Part shown: positions 7,012-14,306 of the stretch, piece by piece
How positions within the stretch are numbered: position 1 is the first letter of the stretch
How the letters are laid out: each line of letters begins with the position of its first letter
Assembly (NCBI GenBank): GCA_900756035.1
Contig: CAAEIR010000344.1
Location: 1-17,089, forward strand
Origin: an uncultured Anaerostipes sp.
GTDB lineage: Bacteria; Bacillota; Clostridia; Lachnospirales; Lachnospiraceae
Direction: 5' to 3'
DNA: 17,089 nucleotides
The notes under the pieces: generated by a model
What the model was told of the DNA's origin: nothing
Databases searched by the model: none
What the model saw: only the letters and a program-made list of their open reading frames with translations
Program-made: the position numbers and the translations under genes

Positions 7012-7053
7012 ATTCGCAATATTCACTCTATAGGAATGTGAGCGAATTTGCAA
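7012..7053 (-). promoter_or_regulatory. Promoter of the glycine riboswitch with inverted repeat
   Basis: TTGCAA (7048-7053), a 17-nt spacer and TAGAGT (7025-7030) form a moderate promoter; TATAGA (7027-7032) with a 15-nt spacer is an alternative. An imperfect inverted repeat with outer arms ATTCGC (7012-7017) and GCGAAT (7042-7047) and inner ATTC (7021-7024)/GAAT (7034-7037) spans the spacer and the -10 box, as a repressor site would. Confidence 0.45.
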
Positions 7054-7136
7054 GTACTTTTTTCTATAATTCGACATTTTCTTCATAATAAATTAAGAAC
7101 ATCGTCATAGTTTTCTCAATTTCCTGTCACAGGATG

Positions 7137-7192
7137 TTCACATTTTTAGATTATACTATGTATATAGCAATTAGCTAAGCTAATTTTGCTAA
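7137..7192 (+). promoter_or_regulatory. Putative upstream promoter with strong dyad
   Basis: TTCACA (7137-7142), 18 nt, TATATA (7161-7166) is a possible promoter. Just after it comes a perfect inverted repeat AATTAGCT-A-AGCTAATT (7169-7185), extended by imperfect TAGCA/TGCTA outer arms. The dyad would sit at the transcription start, a common repressor position. No protein is assigned to it. Confidence 0.35.
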
Positions 7193-7218
7193 AACTTTTT
7201 TTCATACTTTTTCATAAG

Positions 7219-7254
7219 ACCGGGAGATCGCCATCTCTCGGTTTCCTCTTTTTT
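7219..7254 (+). terminator. Terminator hairpin in the lipoprotein leader
   Basis: ACCGGGAGAT (7219-7228) pairs with ATCTCTCGGT (7233-7242), one G-U, around CGCC, followed by TTCCTC and six T residues. No plus-strand gene ends upstream, so it would end either a short RNA started near 7170 or an attenuated leader of the lipoprotein gene. Confidence 0.65.
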
Positions 7255-7263
7255 CTCCCTGCA

Positions 7264-7280
7264 TATAATATAGTACTATA
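7264..7280 (+). promoter_or_regulatory. -10 box and palindrome before the lipoprotein gene
   Basis: A perfect TATAAT (7264-7269) lies 28 nt before the ATG. Its -35 is poor (TTTCCT, 16-nt spacer). The 12-bp palindrome TATAGTACTATA (7269-7280) covers the expected start point and could be an operator. Confidence 0.45.
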
Positions 7281-7297
7281 GTTTTTTCGGAGGTTCT

Positions 7298-8308
7298 ATG
7301 AAACTCTTTCGCAAAATCACGTGTCTTATCCTTTCAGGATGTATCATGACAGGGTGTCTTTCAGGATGCTCATCTAAAAAACAGCCCTCAGCAAAACTTA
7401 CAAAAGTAACTTTAAATGAAGTCACCCACTCTATTTTCTATGCACCTCAGTATGTTGCTCTTGAAAAAGGCTATTTTAAAGAAGAAGGAATTGATTTAAA
7501 AATTGATATTGGTTTCGGCGCAGATAAGTCTATGACTGCCGTAATTTCTGATAATGCAGATATTGGTTTTATGGGGCCAGAGGCTGCCATTTACCAGTAT
7601 AATGAAGGAAATAAAGATTATGCGGTCTGCTTTGCGCAGCTTACACAGAGAGCCGGAAATTTTCTCGTATCCAGAGAAGAAATAAAAGATTTTAAATGGG
7701 AAGACCTGAAAGGAAAGGATGTTATTGGCGGTCGAAAAGGCGGTATGCCTCAGATGATTTTTGAGTATATTCTCAAAAAGAAAGGTCTGGACCCAAAGAA
7801 AGATCTCAACTTAATTCAAAACATCGACTTTGCCAATACATCCGGTGCTTTTTCCGGAGGAAGCGGTGACTTTACCGTGGAATTTGAGCCAAACGCAACG
7901 GCTCTGGAACAGCAGGGTGCCGGATATGTGGTTTCCTCTCTCGGCATCGAAAGTGGTTTTGTTCCTTATACAGCATACTGTGCTAAAAAGAGCTATATCA
8001 AAAAGCATCCCGAAATCATTCAGGGCTTTACCAATGCCATTGCAAAGGGCCAAATCTATGTGAAAAATCATACGCCGGAAGAGATCGCCGATGTCATCAA
8101 AGACCAGTTTCCTGATACTTCAAAGAAAGATCTAATCACGATCATTAAACGCTATAAAGATCAGGATACTTATAAAACAACTCCGGTCTTTTCAAAAAAA
8201 GGATTTTATCTGCTTCAGGATATCTTAAAGGACGCCGGCGAATTGAAGGAAACCATACCGTTCCATACTTTGATTGATAACACCTATGCAAAAAAGGCTA
8301 TACAATAG
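7298..8308 (+). CDS. ABC transporter substrate-binding lipoprotein (NMT1/SsuA-like)
   Basis: A 336-residue exported lipoprotein. The signal peptide (1-23) ends in lipobox LSGC with Cys24 as the probable lipid anchor; Cys20 is a less likely alternative. The mature part is a type 2 periplasmic-binding fold of the NMT1/THI5-like group. The hallmark start is TLNEVTHSIFYAPQYVALEKGYF, then a GADKSMTAVISDNADIGFMGPEA segment. These proteins bind sulfonates, nitrate, pyrimidine thiamine precursors or related small molecules; the ligand is not clear here. GGAGG stands 7 nt before the ATG. No permease or ATPase gene is beside it: the next gene is convergent and a strong terminator follows within 10 nt. 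It must therefore work with a transporter encoded elsewhere, or be a remnant of a larger operon. Confidence 0.85.
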   Translation: MKLFRKITCLILSGCIMTGCLSGCSSKKQPSAKLTKVTLNEVTHSIFYAPQYVALEKGYFKEEGIDLKIDIGFGADKSMTAVISDNADIGFMGPEAAIYQYNEGNKDYAVCFAQLTQRAGNFLVSREEIKDFKWEDLKGKDVIGGRKGGMPQMIFEYILKKKGLDPKKDLNLIQNIDFANTSGAFSGGSGDFTVEFEPNATALEQQGAGYVVSSLGIESGFVPYTAYCAKKSYIKKHPEIIQGFTNAIAKGQIYVKNHTPEEIADVIKDQFPDTSKKDLITIIKRYKDQDTYKTTPVFSKKGFYLLQDILKDAGELKETIPFHTLIDNTYAKKAIQ

Positions 8309-8318
8309 TTTTCTGTGA

Positions 8319-8356
8319 AAAAATAAAGAATCCCGCGAATGGGATTCTTTATTTTT
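8319..8356. terminator. Bidirectional terminator between convergent genes
   Basis: A perfect 16-bp stem (8319-8334 with 8341-8356) with loop GCGAAT carries an A-tract on one side and a T-tract on the other. It ends both the lipoprotein gene (+) and the amidase gene (-). The amidase stop codon (8349-8351) lies inside the stem. Confidence 0.92.
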
Positions 8357-9227
8357 CCGTAAAAAACTTCTTTTTATACTTTTTCTTTATACCTTTTTCT
8401 CCGTTGGTAACCAGCGTAATCTGCTCTGTCAGATCCGATAAAACATTTTTTTCTTCTCCCAACCCATAATATTTCGCAATGCCAAGCGCATCTGCCTCTC
8501 CAAGCGCCTTGAGCTTTTCGTCCGTTGAAAGGAATTCCTGATAATCCTGTGGATTGTCTAAGAAAGAATGCTCCACAATAATTCCGTGAATTCCGGAAAT
8601 AAGGCTATTCTTCACTACATTATAATAATCACATAGTTTTCCGTTCGGATACTTTGCTCCTGTCTCAGAGGTTCTTAACAAAATCCCCTGATCCGTAAGC
8701 CCCAGAGATTCCAGCTCTGATAAAATGCAACAGGCAAGTTCCTGATCTTCCTGTGCAAAGGATGTACGATAATTTCCACTGGAAGTAATTACTGTACATC
8801 CCCTGTCATATTCTGACATCTTGCCTTTGGCATTGTTATGGATACTCACAAACAAATAAGCATGATGCTTTTTTGCCTGTTCTACCCTCTCTTCTAAGCC
8901 AACCGTTTTATCACTGTCTCTTGTCATATAGACTTCTGTCTCCGGATATCGTTCCAATGCCTTTTTGAGACTTTGGGCAATTTTTAAATTTATATTTTTC
9001 TCAGAAATAATTCCCTGATCATAAACTGCCTGCGCCCCTGGCTGGCTTCCTCCATGACCCGGATCGATCATAACAACGAAACGATCAAATTCTTTCTTCT
9101 CTGTCCTCTCAGACTTCTTTTGATGCTGTGGTTCCCAACTTACATCCCTGCCTTTAAACTTGGACACTGCAAAGGCTGTCACTAAAGCCGCCACAAAAAA
9201 AAGTGCAATTCTACGTTTCCAAATCAT
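8349..9227 (-). CDS. N-acetylmuramoyl-L-alanine amidase (Amidase_3)
   Basis: This 292-residue enzyme is a zinc amidase that cuts the bond between N-acetylmuramic acid and the stem peptide of peptidoglycan. One N-terminal helix (about residues 6-22, after WKRR) anchors or exports it. The catalytic domain (about 50-250) shows zinc ligands His58 (DPGHGG), Glu76 (SEKN) and His130 (SIHNN), plus catalytic Glu219 in IIVEHSFLDN. All are present, so it should be active. No SH3 or LysM cell-wall binding domain is visible; the last 40 residues are basic. It starts 3 nt after the stop of the zinc-ribbon gene with a weak ribosome site (GGGGAC), so translation is probably coupled. It is the last gene of the long minus-strand unit. 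Confidence 0.93.
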   Translation of the reverse strand: MIWKRRIALFFVAALVTAFAVSKFKGRDVSWEPQHQKKSERTEKKEFDRFVVMIDPGHGGSQPGAQAVYDQGIISEKNINLKIAQSLKKALERYPETEVYMTRDSDKTVGLEERVEQAKKHHAYLFVSIHNNAKGKMSEYDRGCTVITSSGNYRTSFAQEDQELACCILSELESLGLTDQGILLRTSETGAKYPNGKLCDYYNVVKNSLISGIHGIIVEHSFLDNPQDYQEFLSTDEKLKALGEADALGIAKYYGLGEEKNVLSDLTEQITLVTNGEKGIKKKYKKKFFTEK

Positions 9228-9230
9228 ACT

Positions 9231-10157
9231 CTATTTTTTTGTCCCCATATCATCATTCAAAAATTGCTGATATGTTCTTGGCTTATAAGTTCCCCGGCCA
9301 AAACTGCACAGCCGATACATAGTATCAATATAATAATTTTGTTTATTCGTCTCTGTCTTATCACTGGTATAGCGATATCCAATGGTCATGGAATAAACAT
9401 ATCCATTTTCGATTCGCACAAGATTATATATCGATTGATTGGAATCATCCTCTGAACGTCCGGCAATGACAAAAATTCCATTGTCTTCTATGTAAAGAAC
9501 CTCATTTCTGTCTGTCAGATTCCCTCTCACCTGAGAGTAAAGGCTTTTTAATTTTTTCTTTGCAGTGACTCCGGAATCTAATTTTTCCCGGCTGTAAGTT
9601 ACATGATTATATTCGTCAGATTGAAATTCATAAGAATCTCCCACCTGTACTACACTTTCATACAGTTCTTTCGGATATCCAAAAGAATAATCTCCCGCAT
9701 AAAAAGTCTCATAATCATCCAGATCTAAAATATTATCATAATCTGCTGCGCTCTGACTGATAATTGATGGAAGATTCTCATCACTTTCCTCGGTCGTAGC
9801 CTCGGTAGATTCTGTTTCCTCCTCAGTCGCTGTTTTCGCTTCCGTAGTTGCTTCAGATGCCTTACTCTGTTCTTTTTTATTATCCACTCTTCCACTGATC
9901 ATCTGCCATGCAAAAAATGCTGCCACAACAATGATAACGGCAAAAAGCGCAATAATCACAGTCTTTTCATTTTTTGAAGTAGTCTTTTCTTCCTTCTTTT
10001 CAGGAATTTTTCCCTCCGGAACTGCCTTCTTCTTTTCAGAAATCTTTTCCTCTGAAGCTACCTTCTCCTTTTGTAACTCTTTTTGAATGTCACATCCGCA
10101 TTCCCCACAAAACACTGCATCTTGCGGATTCTCGGCTCCGCACTCTGGGCAAAACAT
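9231..10157 (-). CDS. Zinc-ribbon single-pass membrane protein
   Basis: This 308-residue protein begins with a short zinc ribbon (Cys3, Cys6, Cys17, Cys20 in the CPECG and CGECG knuckles). A Lys/Glu-rich linker (28-64), one membrane helix (about 66-87) and a Thr/Glu-rich, probably disordered spacer (95-130) follow. A C-terminal domain of about 175 residues, presumably outside the cell, ends the protein. I do not recognise the outer domain. Such zinc_ribbon-TM-extracellular layouts are common in Firmicutes and mostly uncharacterised. AGGGAGG precedes the ATG, 26 nt after the purD stop, with no terminator between. The amidase gene follows after 3 nt, so a role at the cell envelope is likely by context. 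Confidence 0.8.
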   Translation of the reverse strand: MFCPECGAENPQDAVFCGECGCDIQKELQKEKVASEEKISEKKKAVPEGKIPEKKEEKTTSKNEKTVIIALFAVIIVVAAFFAWQMISGRVDNKKEQSKASEATTEAKTATEEETESTEATTEESDENLPSIISQSAADYDNILDLDDYETFYAGDYSFGYPKELYESVVQVGDSYEFQSDEYNHVTYSREKLDSGVTAKKKLKSLYSQVRGNLTDRNEVLYIEDNGIFVIAGRSEDDSNQSIYNLVRIENGYVYSMTIGYRYTSDKTETNKQNYYIDTMYRLCSFGRGTYKPRTYQQFLNDDMGTKK

Positions 10158-10183
10158 AGCTTTCCTCCCTTTTCAAACACGTT

Positions 10184-11455
10184 TTACGCTTCGTCAATTG
10201 CCTTTCCAATATCATTTCTCTTATATTTATTGGCAAAGTCAATCCAATCTGAAGCATCATAAGCATTTGCTCTGGCAGCTTTCAGATCTTCTCCCTTTGC
10301 TACAACACCAAGGACTCTGCCTCCATTGGTAACAATCTTATCGCCGTCAAACTTAGTTCCTGCATGGAATACATAGTATCCTTCTTTTTCACGGAATGTA
10401 TCAAGACCTTTGATTTCAAAGCCTTTCTCATATTTTTCCGGATATCCATCAGATGCCAGAACTACACAGACAGCAGCATTATCTTCAAATTCCAAATCTA
10501 CATCTGCAAGTTTTCCATCTACACAGGCTTCCATAACGTCAAGAATATCATTTTTCATTCTCGGAAGAACAACCTGTGCCTCAGGATCTCCAAAGCGGGC
10601 ATTATACTCTAAAACCTTCGGCCCGTCTTCTGTCAGCATTAATCCGGTAAATAAAATTCCGGTAAACGGTCTTCCCTCGGCTGCCATAGCATCCATCGTA
10701 GGCTGATACACATATTTCTCACAAAATTCTTCCACTTCTGTTGTATAGAACGGACTCGGAGAAAAAGTTCCCATACCACCAGTATTCAATCCCTGATCTC
10801 CATCTTTTGCACGTTTATGATCCTGTGCAGAAGTCATACATTTTATCGTCTTTCCATCACAAAATGCCAGAACTGACACTTCTCTTCCTGTCATAAACTC
10901 TTCGATTACGATTTCATTTCCGGCATCACCAAACTGTTTATCAAGCATCAGTGTCTTTACCCCTGCTTTGGCTTCTTCTAATGTATTACAGATTAAAACA
11001 CCTTTTCCCAGCGCCAATCCGTCTGCCTTTAAAACAATCGGCATTTTTGCAGTTTCCAAATATGTAAGTGCTTTCTCTGGATCTGTAAAGTTTTCATATG
11101 CTGCTGTTGGAATATTGTATTTTTTCATCAGATCTTTTGAAAATGCCTTGGAACCTTCGATAATTGCCGCATTTTTTCTTGGTCCGAAAACTCTGAGTCC
11201 TTCTGCCTCAAAAGCATCTACAACACCGCCTACCAAAGGATCATCCATTCCGATGATCGTTAAATCAATCTCTTTTTCTTTTGCAAAAGCAACCAGCTTT
11301 TCAAATTCCATAGCCTGAATATCCACACACTCTGCAAATTCTGCAATTCCCGCATTTCCAGGTGCACAATAGATTTTCTCTGTCTTTGGACTCTTTGCTA
11401 CCGCCCAGGCAATGGCATGTTCTCTTCCGCCGCTTCCTACGATTAAAATTTTCAT
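10184..11455 (-). CDS. purD: Phosphoribosylamine-glycine ligase
   Basis: A 423-residue GAR synthetase, the second step of purine synthesis: it joins 5-phosphoribosylamine and glycine using ATP. The N-terminal domain opens with MKILIVGSGGREHAIAW. The ATP-grasp core shows LKADGLALGKGV (about 145) and GGMGTFSPSPF (about 226). The metal-binding region VLEYNARFGDPEAQ (about 285) and a C-terminal domain follow. Length matches the family (about 425). AAAGGG precedes the ATG. It lies 50 nt after purN in the pur cluster. Glycine, its substrate, is also the signal of the riboswitch 3 kb away, but no direct link is visible. Confidence 0.97.
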   Translation of the reverse strand: MKILIVGSGGREHAIAWAVAKSPKTEKIYCAPGNAGIAEFAECVDIQAMEFEKLVAFAKEKEIDLTIIGMDDPLVGGVVDAFEAEGLRVFGPRKNAAIIEGSKAFSKDLMKKYNIPTAAYENFTDPEKALTYLETAKMPIVLKADGLALGKGVLICNTLEEAKAGVKTLMLDKQFGDAGNEIVIEEFMTGREVSVLAFCDGKTIKCMTSAQDHKRAKDGDQGLNTGGMGTFSPSPFYTTEVEEFCEKYVYQPTMDAMAAEGRPFTGILFTGLMLTEDGPKVLEYNARFGDPEAQVVLPRMKNDILDVMEACVDGKLADVDLEFEDNAAVCVVLASDGYPEKYEKGFEIKGLDTFREKEGYYVFHAGTKFDGDKIVTNGGRVLGVVAKGEDLKAARANAYDASDWIDFANKYKRNDIGKAIDEA

Positions 11456-11505
11456 TCTTTTTCCCTTTCTATGACTTATTAAGCATCCTGCCCTGTTTTC
11501 TTACT

Positions 11506-12129
11506 TTAAAGGTGTCGTACTTTTCCGTTTACCACTTCAATTTTTCCGTTTGCAATATCATCAATGGCCTTTGGCATAATTACCCACTCTGCCTGTTCCA
11601 TAATTCTGCGCTGAAGAATCTCCGGTGTGTCTCCCTCTTCTACAGCAACCGCCTTTTGAGCAATAATCGGGCCCGTATCGGTTCCTTCATCTACAAAGTG
11701 TACGGTTGCTCCGGATATCTTAACACCTCTTTCGAGAGCTTTTTCATGAACTTTCAATCCATAATATCCGGTTCCGCAGAAGGATGGAATCAGCGATGGG
11801 TGAATATTAATCATCCGATTCTCAAATTCATGGATAATCTTCTCCGGAATCACAACCAGACAACCTGCCAGAACAATCAGATCAATCTTTCGATCTGTCA
11901 ATTCTTTGTAAAGTGCCTCATTAAACAATTCTCTTGTGTCAAAATCCTTCGGGGAAAGAGCCACGGCTTCAATGCCGTGGCTTTTTGCACGCTCTAATGC
12001 ATAAGCGTTTTTATTATTACTGATTACTACATCGATGGCTGCATTCGTAATAGACCCCTGCTCAATTCCATCAATGATAGCCTGCAGATTTGTTCCTCCT
12101 CCGGATACCAGTACCGCAAGCTTTAACAT
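11506..12129 (-). CDS. purN: Phosphoribosylglycinamide formyltransferase
   Basis: A 207-residue GAR transformylase that moves a formyl group from 10-formyltetrahydrofolate to GAR, the third step of purine synthesis. The N-terminus has LAVLVSGGGTNLQAIID for phosphate binding. The catalytic Asn and His lie in MINIHPSLIPSF (about residues 107-118), and the catalytic Asp in VDEGTDTGPII (about 142-152). Length is normal. The start overlaps the purM stop by 7 nt, so translation is coupled. A GC-rich perfect hairpin (11959-11982) lies inside the coding sequence and looks like a terminator only on the opposite strand. Confidence 0.97.
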   Translation of the reverse strand: MLKLAVLVSGGGTNLQAIIDGIEQGSITNAAIDVVISNNKNAYALERAKSHGIEAVALSPKDFDTRELFNEALYKELTDRKIDLIVLAGCLVVIPEKIIHEFENRMINIHPSLIPSFCGTGYYGLKVHEKALERGVKISGATVHFVDEGTDTGPIIAQKAVAVEEGDTPEILQRRIMEQAEWVIMPKAIDDIANGKIEVVNGKVRHL

Positions 12130-13148
12130 AAAGTAACTCCTTTTTCTCCTGCCTTAATGTGACCTACAATATATGGAGTATCTCCCGCAGCCTTGATTGC
12201 TTCCATTGTTTTCTCCACATCGTCTTTTTCTACTGCGACAACCATTCCAAGTCCCATATTAAATGTGTTATACATCATTTCTTCTGCGATATCTCCCTCT
12301 TTCGCAAGAAGTTTAAAGATCGCTGGTACTTCATAACTGTCTTTTTCTATCACTGCATGCACTCCGTCAACTAACATTCTCGGAATGTTCTCATAGAATC
12401 CGCCGCCTGTAATATGACTGCATGCCTTTACAGTAACTCCTGCACCCTTAATGTTCTTTAATGCTTTCACGTAGATTCTTGTAGGGGCAAGTAAAGCTTC
12501 TCCAAGAGTTTTTCCCAATTCTTCATAATAAGTATTTAAAGATTCTTCACTCATCTCAAATACTTTTCTGACAAGAGAAAATCCATTACTATGAACTCCG
12601 CTGGATGCCATACCAATCAAAATATCTCCGTCTTTTAAGTTTTCTCCGGTAATCAGATCCTTACGATCACAGACACCTACAGAAAATCCTGCAAGATCAT
12701 ATTCATCTTCCGGCATCAGTCCCGGATGCTCTGCTGTCTCTCCTCCGATCAATGCCGCATCAGACTGAACACATCCCTCTGCCACACCACTCACAATAGC
12801 TGCAATCTTTTCCGGATAGTTTTTCCCGCATGCAATGTAATCTAAGAAAAATAAAGGTTCTCCTCCTGCACAGGCAATATCGTTAACGCACATAGCCACC
12901 GCGTCAATTCCAATGGTGTCATGCTTATCAAGAATCATTGACAGTTTTACTTTTGTTCCACATCCGTCTGTTCCGGATAACAGTACCGGGTCTTCCATTT
13001 CCTTGATCTTACTTAAAGAAAATGCACCGGAAAATCCTCCCAGCCCTCCAAGTACTTCTTCTCTCATCGTTCTTTTTACGTGTTCCTTCATTAATTCGAC
13101 AGATTTATATCCTGCCTCGATATCCACTCCGGATGTTTTGTAATCCAT
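12123..13148 (-). CDS. purM: Phosphoribosylformylglycinamidine cyclo-ligase
   Basis: A 341-residue AIR synthetase, the fifth step of purine synthesis, closing the imidazole ring with ATP. Typical stretches are GGFSGAFSL, the LLSGTDGCGTKVKLS motif, DAVAMCVNDIACAGGEPLFFLDY, ALIGGETAEHPG and the C-terminal ITGGGFYENIPRML. The start is ATG 13148, with AGGAGGAGAA 6 nt upstream. The reading frame is open upstream to 13199, but that part overlaps the ruined amidase end and has no ribosome site. It follows the amidase pseudogene by 19 nt and overlaps purN by 7 nt. Confidence 0.97.
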   Translation of the reverse strand: MDYKTSGVDIEAGYKSVELMKEHVKRTMREEVLGGLGGFSGAFSLSKIKEMEDPVLLSGTDGCGTKVKLSMILDKHDTIGIDAVAMCVNDIACAGGEPLFFLDYIACGKNYPEKIAAIVSGVAEGCVQSDAALIGGETAEHPGLMPEDEYDLAGFSVGVCDRKDLITGENLKDGDILIGMASSGVHSNGFSLVRKVFEMSEESLNTYYEELGKTLGEALLAPTRIYVKALKNIKGAGVTVKACSHITGGGFYENIPRMLVDGVHAVIEKDSYEVPAIFKLLAKEGDIAEEMMYNTFNMGLGMVVAVEKDDVEKTMEAIKAAGDTPYIVGHIKAGEKGVTLC

Positions 13149-13167
13149 ATGTATTCTCCTCCTAAAG

Positions 13168-13718
13168 TTATTTAAAATATTGATCGACACCGTTGGCAAT
13201 TCCTTTTACCATCCTGGTCTGATATGACTTCTTCTGCATTTTCTTATCCTCAGAACGATTGGTCATAAATCCCATTTCTATTAAGGTTACCGGAATTTTA
13301 CTCCGGAACTTCCCGCATCTGCATGAAGGCGGATATAAATGGATGCTCCGCTTTTGTTGACTCTCTGTGCTCTCTGTTTATTACTGATATTGACATTCTG
13401 CTTCCGGCGTACCATATATACCTTATATCCCCGCCGTTTTAATTCTTTCTCCAGCTTCTTTGCAATCTGAAGATTCAGTTTGGATTCCGGCACCTTCGTT
13501 GCCACACCACGAGTTCCTGATGAGACTTTTGCTTTCTTTGTCTTTGATCCTAGTCCGACAGGCTCCTTTTTATAGTTTCCTTTTGCCTGATGTCCGGCAT
13601 CAATCGCTACAGTATAAACTTTTTTCTTTGGAGCTGCACTGATTTTACGATCTTCTATTCCAAATCCACTTCCAATCAGAATCACTCCTATTAAAACCGC
13701 CAGGATCTTTTTACTCAT
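13168..13718 (-). pseudogene. Broken N-acetylmuramoyl-L-alanine amidase (Amidase_3)
   Basis: The first part (13287-13718) encodes a signal-peptide-like N-terminus (MSKKILAVLIGVILIGSG), then an Amidase_3 domain with the zinc ligands in DAGHQ, PESKLN and RLHADA. It stops at TAA (13287-13289), about 8 residues after RLHADA. In another frame, 13168 to about 13297 continues as KIPVTLIEMGFMTNRSEDKKMQ and ends VDQYFK, which is the normal end of such enzymes and holds the catalytic Glu. Intact relatives have roughly 60 residues between these parts, so an out-of-frame internal deletion of about 180 nt is inferred. TTCCGG occurs twice at the junction (minus strand of 13290-13295 and 13303-13308). The start codon overlaps the purE stop by 8 nt. 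A truncated 143-residue product could still be made, but should lack activity. Confidence 0.85.
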
Positions 13719-14214
13719 AATTTTTATAACCAACCTGATCAAGTTTCTCTGCTTTTTTCACAACAGACTGTTTCATGTCTTCACTGTATTCTTCTAATTT
13801 TTCTAATAATGCTGCATCGGATGTTGCAAGAATCTTTGCTGCCAGAATTCCTGCATTTAATCCTCCGTTGATTGCCACTGTCGCAACCGGAATTCCGGAC
13901 GGCATCTGAACAATAGAATAAAGGGAATCTACACCGCCAAGATCTGACGTTTTCATTGGAATTCCAATAACCGGCATCGGGAAGAGTGCGGCACACATTC
14001 CCGGAAGATGTGCTGCTTTTCCTGCTCCTGCTATGATAACTTTTACTCCACGTTCTTTGGCACCTTTTGCCCATTCAAAGAATATATCCGGTTCTCTGTG
14101 TGCAGAGATAATTGTCATCTCAAAATCAATTCCCATTTCTTCTAAAAATTCTGCTGCTTTTTTCATAACCGGCATATCAGAATCACTGCCCATTACAATT
14201 GCTACTTTTGCCAT
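13711..14214 (-). CDS. purE: 5-(carboxyamino)imidazole ribonucleotide mutase
   Basis: A 167-residue class I PurE, which converts N5-CAIR to CAIR in purine synthesis. It shows VAIVMGSDSDMPVMKKAAE at the N-terminus, the catalytic SAHREPD, then GAGKAAHLPGM and IPMKTSDLGGVDSLYSIVQMP, and a C-terminal NGGLNAGILAAKIL. The AHLPGM form fits class I, which needs PurK to make N5-CAIR; purK is not in the window. The start is ATG 14214, 7 nt after AAGGAGAA; a longer frame reaches 14283 but runs through the leader. It is the first gene of the pur unit, behind the promoter at 14307-14335. The next gene is the amidase pseudogene, overlapping by 8 nt. Confidence 0.96.
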   Translation of the reverse strand: MAKVAIVMGSDSDMPVMKKAAEFLEEMGIDFEMTIISAHREPDIFFEWAKGAKERGVKVIIAGAGKAAHLPGMCAALFPMPVIGIPMKTSDLGGVDSLYSIVQMPSGIPVATVAINGGLNAGILAAKILATSDAALLEKLEEYSEDMKQSVVKKAEKLDQVGYKNYE

Positions 14215-14300
14215 TTGTATTCTCCTTATCTTTTCTAATTCGCAAGCACGCCCCACGTACCTTATCATACCGCACATATGCACGATACATTTCTTTCTAT
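14215..14300 (-). promoter_or_regulatory. Structured leader of the pur operon
   Basis: The expected 85-nt leader of purE holds two small hairpins. GTATCGTGCA with TGTGCGGTAT is a 10-nt stem with several G-U pairs, and GTACG-TGGGG-CGTGC is a GC-rich 5-bp stem. I recognise no purine, ZTP, THF or PRPP riboswitch pattern and no terminator. It may be only a stable leader or carry a protein-binding site. Confidence 0.35.
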
Positions 14301-14306
14301 CTTTTT

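Noticed and set aside
7057..7297. TPP riboswitch before the NMT1-like lipoprotein
   Set aside because: The CTGAGA and ACCTGATC core elements of the TPP aptamer are absent, so thiamine control is not supported.
11362..11997. 211-codon plus-strand frame opposite purN and the start of purD
   Set aside because: Codon use and composition (Phe, Ser, Leu rich) are those of an antisense shadow. It has no ribosome site, and purN and purD are certain.
13168..13742. Programmed frameshift as explanation of the split amidase
   Set aside because: There is no classic slippery heptamer with a stimulator. More important, about 60 residues of the domain are missing, so a frameshift would not restore a normal enzyme.
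14215..14300. Purine, ZTP or THF riboswitch before purE
   Set aside because: None of the conserved cores could be matched by eye; only small hairpins are present.
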